Assembly: GCA_017427385.1 (NCBI GenBank)
Contig: JAFRSW010000005.1
Location: forward strand, 1-64,000
DNA length: 64,000 nt
Direction of reading: 5' to 3'
From: Bacteroidales bacterium
GTDB taxonomy: Bacteria; Bacteroidota; Bacteroidia; Bacteroidales; UBA932
In this document: piece after piece, positions 21,923 to 29,999 of the stretch
Layout of the letters: each line of letters begins with the position of its first letter
Position numbering within the stretch: position 1 is the stretch's first letter
Made by a program: the position numbers and the translations under genes
Notes under the pieces: generated by a model
The model's database searches: none
What the model saw: only the letters and a program-made list of their open reading frames with translations
Told to the model about the DNA's origin: nothing

Positions 21923-23755
21923 CTAATTATGATCAATCGCTATATAAGGTGTAATCTCTCCGAAATACACAACACCCGAATAATTGTTTGTACCATAAGA
22001 AGCGAACGTGTCTGTTATGACCACTCGAAGATAGCGTAGTTCGTCGTAACATCTAGGATAAGATTTTGGATCAAATCTGAAATCGTTCCCCGAATTGTAA
22101 ACTTGTATATCTTCAGCCGTTATCACACCAACCGAACCATCGGGCGCATATCCGGAAGGTTTTTGTTGTTCGAATTTCCCCAAGCAGAACCAACTATCAT
22201 CGAATTGATGCTCATTGTCTGCGTTCTGTAAACCACTAGGGTTCATACTGCCCCAAAATTCAAATAACCTGGGATTCCCTCCCCCATAGGCCATATAACC
22301 TATTCGTGGAAGAGTATGTATGCTAGACAATGCAACAACCTGACCAAGGTCAATAGTCAACCACCCGGGGACTTGTCCTTGCTTACTTGCAAAAAAGTGA
22401 GGTACAGAAGACAAGCCAGAACCATCCCATAAAGCTTCTATTGGATAATTCTTACTATTTGATGTCATCGTGTCATCGGCAAGAGCGGCATTTTTAAAAA
22501 GTGTCGGGTCCAATTTACAGCACATGTAATCAGTACGGATCTTATATTTTAGCGTATCAGTGCGATTACCATAGTTATCTTCCAGGCATATACCATAAAC
22601 AGTTTCACCTATCGGTAAGTCAACATATATTTGTTTTAGATAAAACTGTTTCTTCTCATACTGATCCCAAACAATATCTTTGGCTGGCAGATCCAACACA
22701 TTCGCCGATTCGGCTCTCAAAATAATCGCGTTAATTGTGTAATTGATTTCTTCAATTTTTTCTCTATTGATGCTTATTCCTGTTTTTGTTGGTTCAACTG
22801 AGATATTTACATCGTTAATCCAAGGTTGTCTTGTTTTAAATGATTTCAAGCCCCCCAAATACTCTTGACTATTGTTGAAAATAACATAAGCTTGATAATA
22901 ATAGTCAGTATTTGGCTTAAGACCTGTAGCCTTGAATGGAGTGCTGTATTTTGATTCTGGGGTCGCGGTTTCGCCAAACATAATACCATATTCGATCGAG
23001 TCATATTCAACGCCTTCAACATTAAGTTCGGCATCCAAAGCTGCACTTAAACAAGTAATGTGCGTCGCTTCCAGAGTTTGGATAAAATCCTGGGCAACAC
23101 TTGTAGAAAAAGACAATGTGTCGCCCAAATACATATCCCCATCAATATTGAGGAAAGCGCAATAGTAGTATTGAGTACTTGCCTGTAGATTGTTGAGTTT
23201 TACTGTCAGTTTCTCGCTATTACTACAATTAATCTTTGTTTCGAGATTATTTCTAACGACACCCATCAAAAAACCAGTGACAATCCCACTGTAAGGAATA
23301 TCCTGCATATTGATATAGCCATTTAACCTGGCATCAAAAAAATGAACAGAGTCAGCAGGCATTGTCTTAAGCATGGTATCTAAAGACCGAGTTTCAAATG
23401 TATATACTTCGCTGGTCCATACCTTGTTATCGATATTGGTATATAATCGACAATAATAGGAAGTTGAAGGCTCTAGATTCGATAATTGTATTTCAAATGA
23501 GCCTGTTTGCTTAATAGTTTCCGCCTTAATAAACTTCGAACTAACAACCGGGACATCTTTCTCCGTGGATAATATGATACCTGCCTCATTATTTGTTGGA
23601 TCATCTAATCCATCAATAACCCCAGTAATAACAGCAGATATGCAAGTAACATGAGAGCTATCAATAGTCGCAACCAAGTTTTCTCCTATCGGTATTTGGT
23701 CACATCCGCAAAGAATAATAATACAAAGAGAAAGATTTGTGAATAAACGTTTCAT
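21923..23755 (-). CDS. large AT-rich surface lipoprotein with Fn3-like repeats and discoidin-like C-terminus
   Basis: 610 residues with a lipoprotein signal (MKRLFTNLSLCIIILCGC). Three fibronectin-type repeats are visible by recurring NLxxxTxYYxxxYxxxD strings (LEPSTSYYCRLYTNID, LQASTQYYYCAFLNID, LKPNTDYYYQAYVIFN). The C-terminal 180 residues look like an F5/8 type C/DUF5000-like domain (IEALWDGSGLSSVPHFFASK, GWLTIDLGQVVALSSIHTLP, YLRVVITDTFASYG), often carbohydrate-binding. Base composition is distinctly AT-richer than neighbours, suggesting transfer. No SusC/D partners are adjacent. Confidence 0.75.
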   Translation of the reverse strand: MKRLFTNLSLCIIILCGCDQIPIGENLVATIDSSHVTCISAVITGVIDGLDDPTNNEAGIILSTEKDVPVVSSKFIKAETIKQTGSFEIQLSNLEPSTSYYCRLYTNIDNKVWTSEVYTFETRSLDTMLKTMPADSVHFFDARLNGYINMQDIPYSGIVTGFLMGVVRNNLETKINCSNSEKLTVKLNNLQASTQYYYCAFLNIDGDMYLGDTLSFSTSVAQDFIQTLEATHITCLSAALDAELNVEGVEYDSIEYGIMFGETATPESKYSTPFKATGLKPNTDYYYQAYVIFNNSQEYLGGLKSFKTRQPWINDVNISVEPTKTGISINREKIEEINYTINAIILRAESANVLDLPAKDIVWDQYEKKQFYLKQIYVDLPIGETVYGICLEDNYGNRTDTLKYKIRTDYMCCKLDPTLFKNAALADDTMTSNSKNYPIEALWDGSGLSSVPHFFASKQGQVPGWLTIDLGQVVALSSIHTLPRIGYMAYGGGNPRLFEFWGSMNPSGLQNADNEHQFDDSWFCLGKFEQQKPSGYAPDGSVGVITAEDIQVYNSGNDFRFDPKSYPRCYDELRYLRVVITDTFASYGTNNYSGVVYFGEITPYIAIDHN

Positions 23756-23781
23756 GACAACTATTAAAGGGTATTATATAG

Positions 23782-25743
23782 TTAATCCTGGAAGGAATAC
23801 CCGGAGTCGGCATGTGTCTGGAGATTGGCTGAGTAAAGGCCGATCTTGCGACGGATGCGGGCTACGGTGACATCGACCGTTTGGTTGGTGACTATCACGT
23901 CGTTGGGCCAGACGGCATCCAGCAGTTCCTGGCATGAGAACACGCGGCCGCGATTCTCCAGGAACAGCTTCAGCAGCTCATATTCGGTCTTCGCGAAGGT
24001 AACCGGTTCGCCATCCACCGAAATCTCCCGGGCATCGGTGTCTATCTGTATTCCACGGAAGCGGATTCCGTTGCGCACGGCTCCCAGGCGGGCCTCGACC
24101 ACATTAATGATATAGTCTCCCGTCTTTTCGTACTCAGCCACCAGGTCGGAGAACACAGTTCCGTTATCGTAACCATACACATGGTTATCCAGATTCTCCA
24201 CATTCTGCTGTTTGAGCATATTGCGGCAAGCGTTGATGCGGCGTTCAACATCTTCTGAAAGAGAGATGTCGTAGTCTTCCTTACGGCCTGCCAGCAGGGT
24301 GTTCATCCGCGTAAGCGCCTCATCTACAAGGGTGAATATCTTCTGTAATCCACCCTCCTGCCACTCGGTGAAGACGATTTTGTTCTCCCGCTTGCGGCGG
24401 ATGATGCGGGCAAGGTTGAAGCAACTGTCGCCTATGGATTCCAGTTCGCTGATCTGGCGGATCATAGCGCGGTTCTTCTCTTTGGTTTCATCGGACAGAT
24501 GGGCTTCTCCCACCTCCCCGATGTAGCGGCCGATCTCGTTTTCCATGCGGTCGCTGAACTCCTCGGCCTTCCGGATCCGCTCGAAGAGCTTGTCGAAGGC
24601 CTGATCATCCACAGTGGCATAGAGCTCTTGCACCTGGCCGAACATGCGCTGCATCTTCTCTCCGAACACAACTATCTCCTTCTGCGCCTGCAGCACGGAG
24701 ATTTCCGGGGTCTTCATGAGACCGCCGCGGATGAATTGCAGGCGGAATTCCTCTTCTTCCTCAGTCTGTTTGGGCTTGATGATGGTGCACACAAGCTTCT
24801 CTATCTGGGGGATAAACCAGATGAGGACAGCGGTGTTCACCACGTTGAAGGCTGTATGGAAGGCCGCCAGGGCGAAAGAAAGCTGCACCGGACTCTGGCT
24901 TTCGGCGGTCGGATCCATCCCCACGATGCCACAGACCATGCGCACGAAGGGGAAGAACAGGGCCAGCACCCACAGTACGCCGAACACATTGAAGAGCAGG
25001 TGCGCCATTGCCGTCCGGCGGGCCTGAGTATTGGCGGACATGGCCGCGAGGTTGGCGGTCACCGTGGTGCCGATGTTCTCCCCCATAACGAGGGCTATGC
25101 CCTGGAAGATGGTAATGGCGCCGGTAGAACAGAGCACCATCGTGATGGCCATCAGCGCAGCGGACGACTGCACGAGGGCTGTCAGTACGGAACCGATGAG
25201 GAGGAACAGCAGGATAGTGCCGTAGTTGGTCTTGAAGCTGGCGAAGAAGTTTACGACGGCCGGCTTGCTGGCGAGATCCATCTCCACACCCGTGGCCTTC
25301 AGCATACCCAGGGCGAAGAGCAGGAAACTCAGTCCGAACAAGAAATCGCCCACATAGCGGTGTTTGCCGGTTTGTATGAGGATGATGGCCACCAGGAATA
25401 CCGGCCAGACCACGTTGGCTATGTTGAAGGAGAAACCGGCAGACATGATCCAGGCGCTCATGGTGGTACCGATATTGGCGCCCATGATTATGGAGATGGC
25501 CTGGGAGAGGGTGAGGAGGGCCGCATTCACGAAGGATACCGTCATGACGGTAGTTGCGGCGGAAGACTGGACGGCGACCGTCACCAGGGCGCCGGTGGCC
25601 ACACCGGAGAAGCGGTTGGTGGTCATTGCGCCAAGGAGGTGTCGCAGCTGGGGACCCGCCATCTTCTGGAGGGCCTCACTCATCACCTTCATTCCATATA
25701 TCAAGAGGGCTATAGAGCCCAGAAGTTTCAAGATAATCAACAT
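23782..25743 (-). CDS. Na/Pi cotransporter fused to PhoU-like and PhoB-type DNA-binding domains
   Basis: 653 residues. Residues 1-330 are a NptA-type Na/phosphate cotransporter with the duplicated QSSA motif (59-65 VQSSAATT; 192-198 QSSAALM) and about nine membrane segments. Residues about 350-545 are helical and PhoU-like (FSDRMENEIGRYIGEVGEAH, ISELESIGDSCFNLARIIRR). Residues 560-653 are an OmpR/PhoB-type winged helix (FAKTEYELLKLFLENRGRVF, then SCQELLDAVW, QTVDVTVARIRRKIG and HADSGYSF). The fusion is one continuous frame. Transporters of this family with a PhoU domain are common; the third domain is not typical. It could regulate genes in response to phosphate. A -7 box TAAATTTG lies at 25766-25759 (minus). 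Confidence 0.88.
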   Translation of the reverse strand: MLIILKLLGSIALLIYGMKVMSEALQKMAGPQLRHLLGAMTTNRFSGVATGALVTVAVQSSAATTVMTVSFVNAALLTLSQAISIIMGANIGTTMSAWIMSAGFSFNIANVVWPVFLVAIILIQTGKHRYVGDFLFGLSFLLFALGMLKATGVEMDLASKPAVVNFFASFKTNYGTILLFLLIGSVLTALVQSSAALMAITMVLCSTGAITIFQGIALVMGENIGTTVTANLAAMSANTQARRTAMAHLLFNVFGVLWVLALFFPFVRMVCGIVGMDPTAESQSPVQLSFALAAFHTAFNVVNTAVLIWFIPQIEKLVCTIIKPKQTEEEEEFRLQFIRGGLMKTPEISVLQAQKEIVVFGEKMQRMFGQVQELYATVDDQAFDKLFERIRKAEEFSDRMENEIGRYIGEVGEAHLSDETKEKNRAMIRQISELESIGDSCFNLARIIRRKRENKIVFTEWQEGGLQKIFTLVDEALTRMNTLLAGRKEDYDISLSEDVERRINACRNMLKQQNVENLDNHVYGYDNGTVFSDLVAEYEKTGDYIINVVEARLGAVRNGIRFRGIQIDTDAREISVDGEPVTFAKTEYELLKLFLENRGRVFSCQELLDAVWPNDVIVTNQTVDVTVARIRRKIGLYSANLQTHADSGYSFQD

Positions 25744-25798
25744 CGGTTTTCTTTTTTACAAATTTAAAAAATAATAATCACTTTACGGGAATATTTTT

Positions 25799-25845
25799 TA
25801 ATTTTGCATTGTGGACATTGAGCCACAATGTTTTAACCGGTTAAA
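25799..25845 (+). promoter_or_regulatory. promoter and structured leader of the small lipoprotein gene
   Basis: The -7 box TAATTTTG (25799-25806) is followed by an 8-bp hairpin CATTGTGG/CCACAATG (25807-25830) at the very 5' end of the mRNA and a perfect 14-bp palindrome TTTAACCGGTTAAA (25832-25845). These may stabilise the mRNA or bind a regulator. Confidence 0.5.
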
Positions 25846-25865
25846 TTTATAAAGTTTATTGCCTT

Positions 25866-26093
25866 ATGAAGAAGATTTATGTCATTCTCGCAGTTGTTGC
25901 TCTTCTGAGCTTCACCGCATGCGGAAACAAGAAGGCCAAGGAAGCCACCGCAGAGCCCGCCGCTCAGGAAGTTGTTACTGAAAAGAGCGCTCAGGACGAA
26001 GTCAAGGACGCCGTCAAGGACGCAGCAGTCGACGTGGCAAAGACCGGCATCAACGCTGGTGCTGAGGCCATCAAGAACGAGATCAAGAAGTAA
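25866..26093 (+). CDS. small lipoprotein, charged and helical
   Basis: 75 residues with lipobox FTAC (MKKIYVILAVVALLSFTACG). The mature part is rich in A, K and E, with a repeated KDAVKDAAVDVAKTG helix, suggesting an amphipathic or Lpp-like structure. Its structured leader and downstream terminator suggest a highly expressed single-gene unit. Function unknown. Confidence 0.75.
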   Translation: MKKIYVILAVVALLSFTACGNKKAKEATAEPAAQEVVTEKSAQDEVKDAVKDAAVDVAKTGINAGAEAIKNEIKK

Positions 26094-26099
26094 TTTTAC

Positions 26100-26654
26100 T
26101 TATTTGATTCTGACACCCTCTCGGGATAGTTCCGGGAGGGTATTTTTATGCCCCTCGGCGTCGACCCAGCCGAGGCAGTCCTCGAGAACGGTGACTTTGA
26201 AACCGGCTTTCAGGAGGTCTTCAGCCGTGTTGCGGACACAATATTCGGTTGCGATACCTACCACGTAAACCACCTCTGTACCAAGAAGCTGCAGCACCTC
26301 CGCCAGGCTCTGGCCGGCGGCGTTGCGGCCTTCGAATCCGGAATACTGCTCAACCGCAGGATTGCATCCTTTATTGAAAGTAAGCTCTTCGGTCACGAAA
26401 GGCTTCAGGTCGTCGTGGATCTCGCCGCCACGCGTTCCGGCCACGCAGTGAGGGGGCCAGGGGCCGCCCTGCTCAACGAACGAGCAATGGTTTGCGGGAT
26501 GGTGATCACAGATAAAAAGAACGGGTATTCTGCCTTTGTTGCGTTCAAGAAGGGCCTTTGTGGCAGCTACGGCTTCCAGGGAATGCCCGCAGGCAAGGGA
26601 TCCGCCGGTAAGAAAATCGTAAAGTTCATCAACGACAACGATTGCTTTTTCCAT
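26100..26654 (-). CDS. pncA: nicotinamidase (PncA-like cysteine hydrolase)
   Basis: 184 residues of the isochorismatase-like fold. Catalytic triad candidates are D9 (VVVDELYDF), K95 (LTFNKGC) and C139 (GIATEYCVRNTA). The metal-site string is DHHPANHCSF (D50, H52), and the substrate-pocket string GGPWPPHCVAGT is typical of nicotinamidases, which turn nicotinamide into nicotinate for NAD salvage. It lies 3 bp after ispF, so is probably co-transcribed. Its 3' end contains the terminator of the convergent small lipoprotein gene. Confidence 0.88.
   Translation of the reverse strand: MEKAIVVVDELYDFLTGGSLACGHSLEAVAATKALLERNKGRIPVLFICDHHPANHCSFVEQGGPWPPHCVAGTRGGEIHDDLKPFVTEELTFNKGCNPAVEQYSGFEGRNAAGQSLAEVLQLLGTEVVYVVGIATEYCVRNTAEDLLKAGFKVTVLEDCLGWVDAEGHKNTLPELSREGVRIK
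26115..26147 (+). terminator. terminator of the small lipoprotein gene, inside pncA coding sequence
   Basis: ACCCTCTCGG pairs with CCGGGAGGGT (one T-G pair), followed by ATTTTT. It lies 22 bp after the stop at 26093 but within the last codons of the convergent pncA. Confidence 0.75.
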
Positions 26655-26657
26655 AGT

Positions 26658-27137
26658 TTAGTCTTTAAGAATTGTAACAACGGCCCATACTTCACATCCT
26701 TCCCCGCGGCCTACAAACCCGAGGCGCTCGGTGGTGGTGGCCTTTACACTCACTGCATCCACGTTTACGCCGAGGATGGGCGCCAGCACGGAGCGCATCG
26801 CATCGATATGAGGGCGGAGTTTCGGGGCCTGAAGGGCGATGGTGATGTCGGCGTTGCCGACCTTCCAGCCATCTGCGGATAACATTTTTATGACCCGGGC
26901 GAGAAGCCTCTTGCTGTCAGCGCCCTTCCATTCGGAAGAATTGTCCGGGAAGTGCAGGCCGATGTCGCCAAGCGCAGCGGCCCCGAGCAGGGCATCACAA
27001 AGCGCGTGGATGGCCACATCTCCGTCCGAGTGGGCCACGAAGCCTTTGTCCGAGGGGATCTGAATGCCGCCTAGCCACATCGGCAGGCCATCCGCGATGG
27101 CATGAACGTCGTATCCTTGTCCGATTCGTATTGTCAT
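26658..27137 (-). CDS. ispF: 2-C-methyl-D-erythritol 2,4-cyclodiphosphate synthase
   Basis: 159 residues, the normal length. It converts CDP-ME 2-phosphate to the cyclic diphosphate in the MEP isoprenoid pathway. Metal ligands D10 and H12 (GQGYDVHAI) and H44 (AIHAL), the SDGDVAIHALCDALLGA motif, HFPDN and the C-terminal KATTTERLGFVGRGEG are present. A longer frame would begin inside the dispersed repeat at 27164, so ATG 27137 is preferred. The -7 box TATTTTTG (27149-27142, minus) ends 4 nt before this ATG. IspE is at 45722. Confidence 0.95.
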   Translation of the reverse strand: MTIRIGQGYDVHAIADGLPMWLGGIQIPSDKGFVAHSDGDVAIHALCDALLGAAALGDIGLHFPDNSSEWKGADSKRLLARVIKMLSADGWKVGNADITIALQAPKLRPHIDAMRSVLAPILGVNVDAVSVKATTTERLGFVGRGEGCEVWAVVTILKD

Positions 27138-27163
27138 AGTGCAAAAATACAATAAATTCGGGA

Positions 27164-27190
27164 GATTCCTTCGCTTCGCTCGGAATGACA
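27164..27190 (+). repeat. SEAKE-type dispersed repeat between divergent promoters
   Basis: Core CTTCGCTTCGCTCGGAATGA with GATTC before it. It sits between the ispF promoter (27142-27149) and the promoter of the gene at 27215 (TAAATTTG, 27201-27208). Confidence 0.85.
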
Positions 27191-27214
27191 AGAAAATTAC
27201 TAAATTTGTAGACT

Positions 27215-27517
27215 ATGGGATTTTTCAACTTTTTTGGCGATAACGAGCATCGGGTCTTCGACTACAAACCGATGTATTACGATAAGGAGAAAGAGGAACG
27301 CATGCGCAGGTTCAAGGCCGTGGACGGCAGCATGGATGCCGACAAGAAAGACGGCGAATACGTGCCCGGCAGCTATCTGCACGGGGCGTTCCGCGACGGA
27401 GCCTACCAGCACACCCGCAACCGCATGAAGGGCGTGCAGACCATAATCGGCATAGTGACCCTGTTGCTGATAGCCGCGGTGCTGTACTTTATCGCCAAAT
27501 TCTATTCGATGCTGTAA
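27215..27517 (+). CDS. small single-pass membrane protein upstream of mutL
   Basis: 100 residues. The N-terminal 70 residues are polar (NEHRVFDYKPMYYDKEKEER, then YVPGSYLHGAFRDG). One C-terminal membrane segment (TIIGIVTLLLIAAVLYFIAK) is at about 75-95. I recall a similar conserved Bacteroidetes gene in this position but know no function. The stop codon overlaps the mutL start (TAATG). The -7 box TAAATTTG ends 6 nt before its ATG. Confidence 0.75.
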   Translation: MGFFNFFGDNEHRVFDYKPMYYDKEKEERMRRFKAVDGSMDADKKDGEYVPGSYLHGAFRDGAYQHTRNRMKGVQTIIGIVTLLLIAAVLYFIAKFYSML

Positions 27518-29364
27518 TGGGAAAACTTAAGGTACTTCCGGCAAACATTGCCAACATGATAGCCGCCGGCGAGGTGGTGCAGCGGCCCGCATCCGTAGTC
27601 AAGGAACTGATGGAGAATGCGATAGACGCGGGCGCCACCCAGATCGACGTGGTTGTGAAGGATGCCGGCCGCACCAGCATCCAGGTGATAGACAACGGCT
27701 CCGGCATGAGCCCGGCCGACGCAGTTCTCTGCTTCGAGAGGCACGCCACTTCCAAGATCGCGGAGGCGGAAGACCTCCAGCACATCACCAGCTACGGCTT
27801 CCGCGGAGAGGCCCTGGCCAGCATCGCTGCCGTGGCGGAAGTCACCCTCAAGACCCGCCGCGTGCAGGATGACACCGGCACCCAGGTTACAATTTCCGAC
27901 CCCAACGCCGTCAAGACCAGCTCGGTAGCCGCACCCACCGGCAGCAACTTCCTGGTGCGGAATCTGTTCTACAACACCCCCGCCCGCCGCAAGTTCCTCA
28001 AGAGCGACAACATCGAGCTCAAGCATATAGTGGAAGAGTTCACGCGAGTGGCACTCACCTGCCCCGAGGCAGGGTTCTCCCTGAATTCCAACGGGCGGGA
28101 CATCTTCCGCCTGCGCCCGGCCAAGTCCCTGAAATTCAGGGTGCTGGACCTGCTGGGCTCCAACGTGACCGGGGACCTTGTGGATATTACCGCCGAGACT
28201 TCCCTGGTGCGGGTGCGCGGCTTCCTCGCCCGTCCTGACACCGCCCGCAAGACTGTAGCCAACCAGTTCTTCTTCGTGAACGGCCGTTATTTCCGCAGCA
28301 GCTACATGCACAAGGCCGTGATGAAGGCCTACGAGGAGTATCTGCCCGAAGGTTACACTCCATCCTACTTCATCTGGCTGGAAGTGGACCCTGAGGCCGT
28401 AGACGTGAACATTCACCCTACCAAGGCCGAGGTAAAGTTCGAGGAGGACGCGGTCATCTTCCAGACCATCTACGCTTGCGTTAAGGAAACATTGGGCAAG
28501 AATGCCTTCGGCGAGGGTTTGGATTTTGATACGGAGGGCCGCGTGGAGATGCCCCAGATGGGGTCGGCCTTCGACGAGTATCGTGGGCCGGCGTCATCCG
28601 CGCCCGCGCCGCCGTTGGACCCGGACTACAATCCCTTCGCTTCGCCAGATTCCTTCGCTTCACCAGATTCCTTCGCTTCGCTCGGAATGACAGGAGTGTC
28701 ATCCCGAACCCGCGAAGCGGGTGAAGGGATCCCCTCCTATCGCAACCCGGCCGCAAGCGCTGGATACGGGGCGCTGTTCGAACAGAACCAGGCCGCGCAG
28801 GCCAAAGCACTGATAGTCAAGGGCAAATACATCATCGCCCCGTCCGCATCCGGCGTTCTGCTGGTCCACATACGCCGCGCCTGGGAACGCATCCTATACG
28901 AACGCAGCCTCAAAGCCCTCTCGAAGAACGTTCCAGTCACCCAGACCGCCCTCTTTCCCGTACAGGTTCAGGTGGGCGCCTCGGCAAGGCTCCTGTTCGA
29001 CGAAAACGCCGCCATGCTCGCCTCGGTCGGCTTCGACATCAGCCCCTTCGGCACCGACACCGTTGTGGTAAACGGAGTGCCAGAAGGCTATTCCTGTGAG
29101 CCCGGCAAGGTACAGCAGATGGTGCAGGACCTTCTCCTGATCCTTTCGGACGAGACGTCCGGCGTGCCCGAGGTGGTGCGCGCGGCCCTGGCCTCCAAGT
29201 TCGCCACCCTCGGCAGCGTGAACGCCGAGCCGCCCCGCAATGCCCTTGAGGCACAGCAACTTATAGATTCGCTCTTTGCCTGCGAGAATGCCGAGCTGAC
29301 CGCCACCGGCAAGAAGATCACCGCGGTGATGAGCACAGACGATTTAGAAAAAAGATTCCAGTAA
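27517..29364 (+). CDS. mutL: DNA mismatch repair protein MutL
   Basis: 615 residues. The N-terminal GHKL ATPase is intact: ELMENAIDAG, DNGSGM, RHATSK and YGFRGEALASI within residues 28-100. A transducer domain (KTVANQFFFVNGRYFRSSYM; VDVNIHPTKAEVKF) follows. The linker at residues 372-406 consists of dispersed-repeat sequence. The C-terminal dimerisation domain is at about 425-600. The usual DQHAxxExxxxE endonuclease motif is degenerate here (VHIRRAWERILYE), so nicking activity is uncertain. It starts the run mutL-rhomboid-tsaC-rsmE-apbE, joined by overlapping start and stop codons. Confidence 0.95.
   Translation: MGKLKVLPANIANMIAAGEVVQRPASVVKELMENAIDAGATQIDVVVKDAGRTSIQVIDNGSGMSPADAVLCFERHATSKIAEAEDLQHITSYGFRGEALASIAAVAEVTLKTRRVQDDTGTQVTISDPNAVKTSSVAAPTGSNFLVRNLFYNTPARRKFLKSDNIELKHIVEEFTRVALTCPEAGFSLNSNGRDIFRLRPAKSLKFRVLDLLGSNVTGDLVDITAETSLVRVRGFLARPDTARKTVANQFFFVNGRYFRSSYMHKAVMKAYEEYLPEGYTPSYFIWLEVDPEAVDVNIHPTKAEVKFEEDAVIFQTIYACVKETLGKNAFGEGLDFDTEGRVEMPQMGSAFDEYRGPASSAPAPPLDPDYNPFASPDSFASPDSFASLGMTGVSSRTREAGEGIPSYRNPAASAGYGALFEQNQAAQAKALIVKGKYIIAPSASGVLLVHIRRAWERILYERSLKALSKNVPVTQTALFPVQVQVGASARLLFDENAAMLASVGFDISPFGTDTVVVNGVPEGYSCEPGKVQQMVQDLLLILSDETSGVPEVVRAALASKFATLGSVNAEPPRNALEAQQLIDSLFACENAELTATGKKITAVMSTDDLEKRFQ
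28632..28734 (+). repeat. composite SEAKE-type inverted element in the mutL linker
   Basis: Two truncated tandem units (28632-28665) precede a full unit (28666-28693, core CTTCGCTTCGCTCGGAATGA). After GAG comes an inverted relative (28697-28734: TGTCATCCCGAACCCGCGAA, then GCGGGTGAAGGGATCCCC). The two arms can pair imperfectly. The frame of mutL is kept. The same composite occurs at 45913-45986. Confidence 0.85.
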
Positions 29365-29999
29365 TGCCATACGTTCAAGATGACAACCGCCGGCAGCTGC
29401 CGATGACCATGCACCTGATAATCATCAATGTGATAGTTTATCTGGCCACCAAGGTGAACCCGCAGTTCATGTATGAGAACTTTTCGCTGTTCTACCCCAC
29501 TACACCGTGGTTCAAGTTCTGGCAGCCGCTCAGTTATATGTTCATGCACGGAGGATTCTGGCACATATTCTTCAATATGTACTCCCTCTACATCTTCGGC
29601 AAGGCGGTGGAGCAGATAATCGGGAAGCAGAGATTCACCATCCTCTATTTTGCGGCGGGTTTTGCCGCAGCTGCCACCCAGCTGGGCGTGCAGGCCCTGG
29701 ATACCGCCATCCAGAATGTTCCCACCGTGGGCGCATCCGGATGCATATATGGAGTCATCATCGCTTTCGCAATGATCTTCCCGGAAGCCCGGCTGACGCT
29801 GATCTTCCCTCCCGTTACCCTTTCCGCCAAATGGATGGCCATCATCTTCATTGGCATCGAACTCTTCACCGGCATCACCGGGACCCAGGCCGGTGTGGCG
29901 CATTTCGCGCATCTGGGCGGCGCCCTGATAGGCTGGCTGCTCATCTGGTGGTGGTACAAACGTAAGAAGAATAACAATCATTCATATGTCCATTATTGA
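29364..29999 (+). CDS. rhomboid-family intramembrane serine protease
   Basis: 211 residues with about six membrane segments. The catalytic Ser125 lies in GASG (123-126), and the partner His is in AHFAHLGG (H180 or H183). The HGGFWHIFFNMYSLYIFG segment carries the conserved N-terminal motif. Rhomboids cleave membrane proteins within the bilayer. The start overlaps the mutL stop (TAATG), and the 3' end overlaps tsaC by 14 bp. Confidence 0.92.
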   Translation: MPYVQDDNRRQLPMTMHLIIINVIVYLATKVNPQFMYENFSLFYPTTPWFKFWQPLSYMFMHGGFWHIFFNMYSLYIFGKAVEQIIGKQRFTILYFAAGFAAAATQLGVQALDTAIQNVPTVGASGCIYGVIIAFAMIFPEARLTLIFPPVTLSAKWMAIIFIGIELFTGITGTQAGVAHFAHLGGALIGWLLIWWWYKRKKNNNHSYVHY

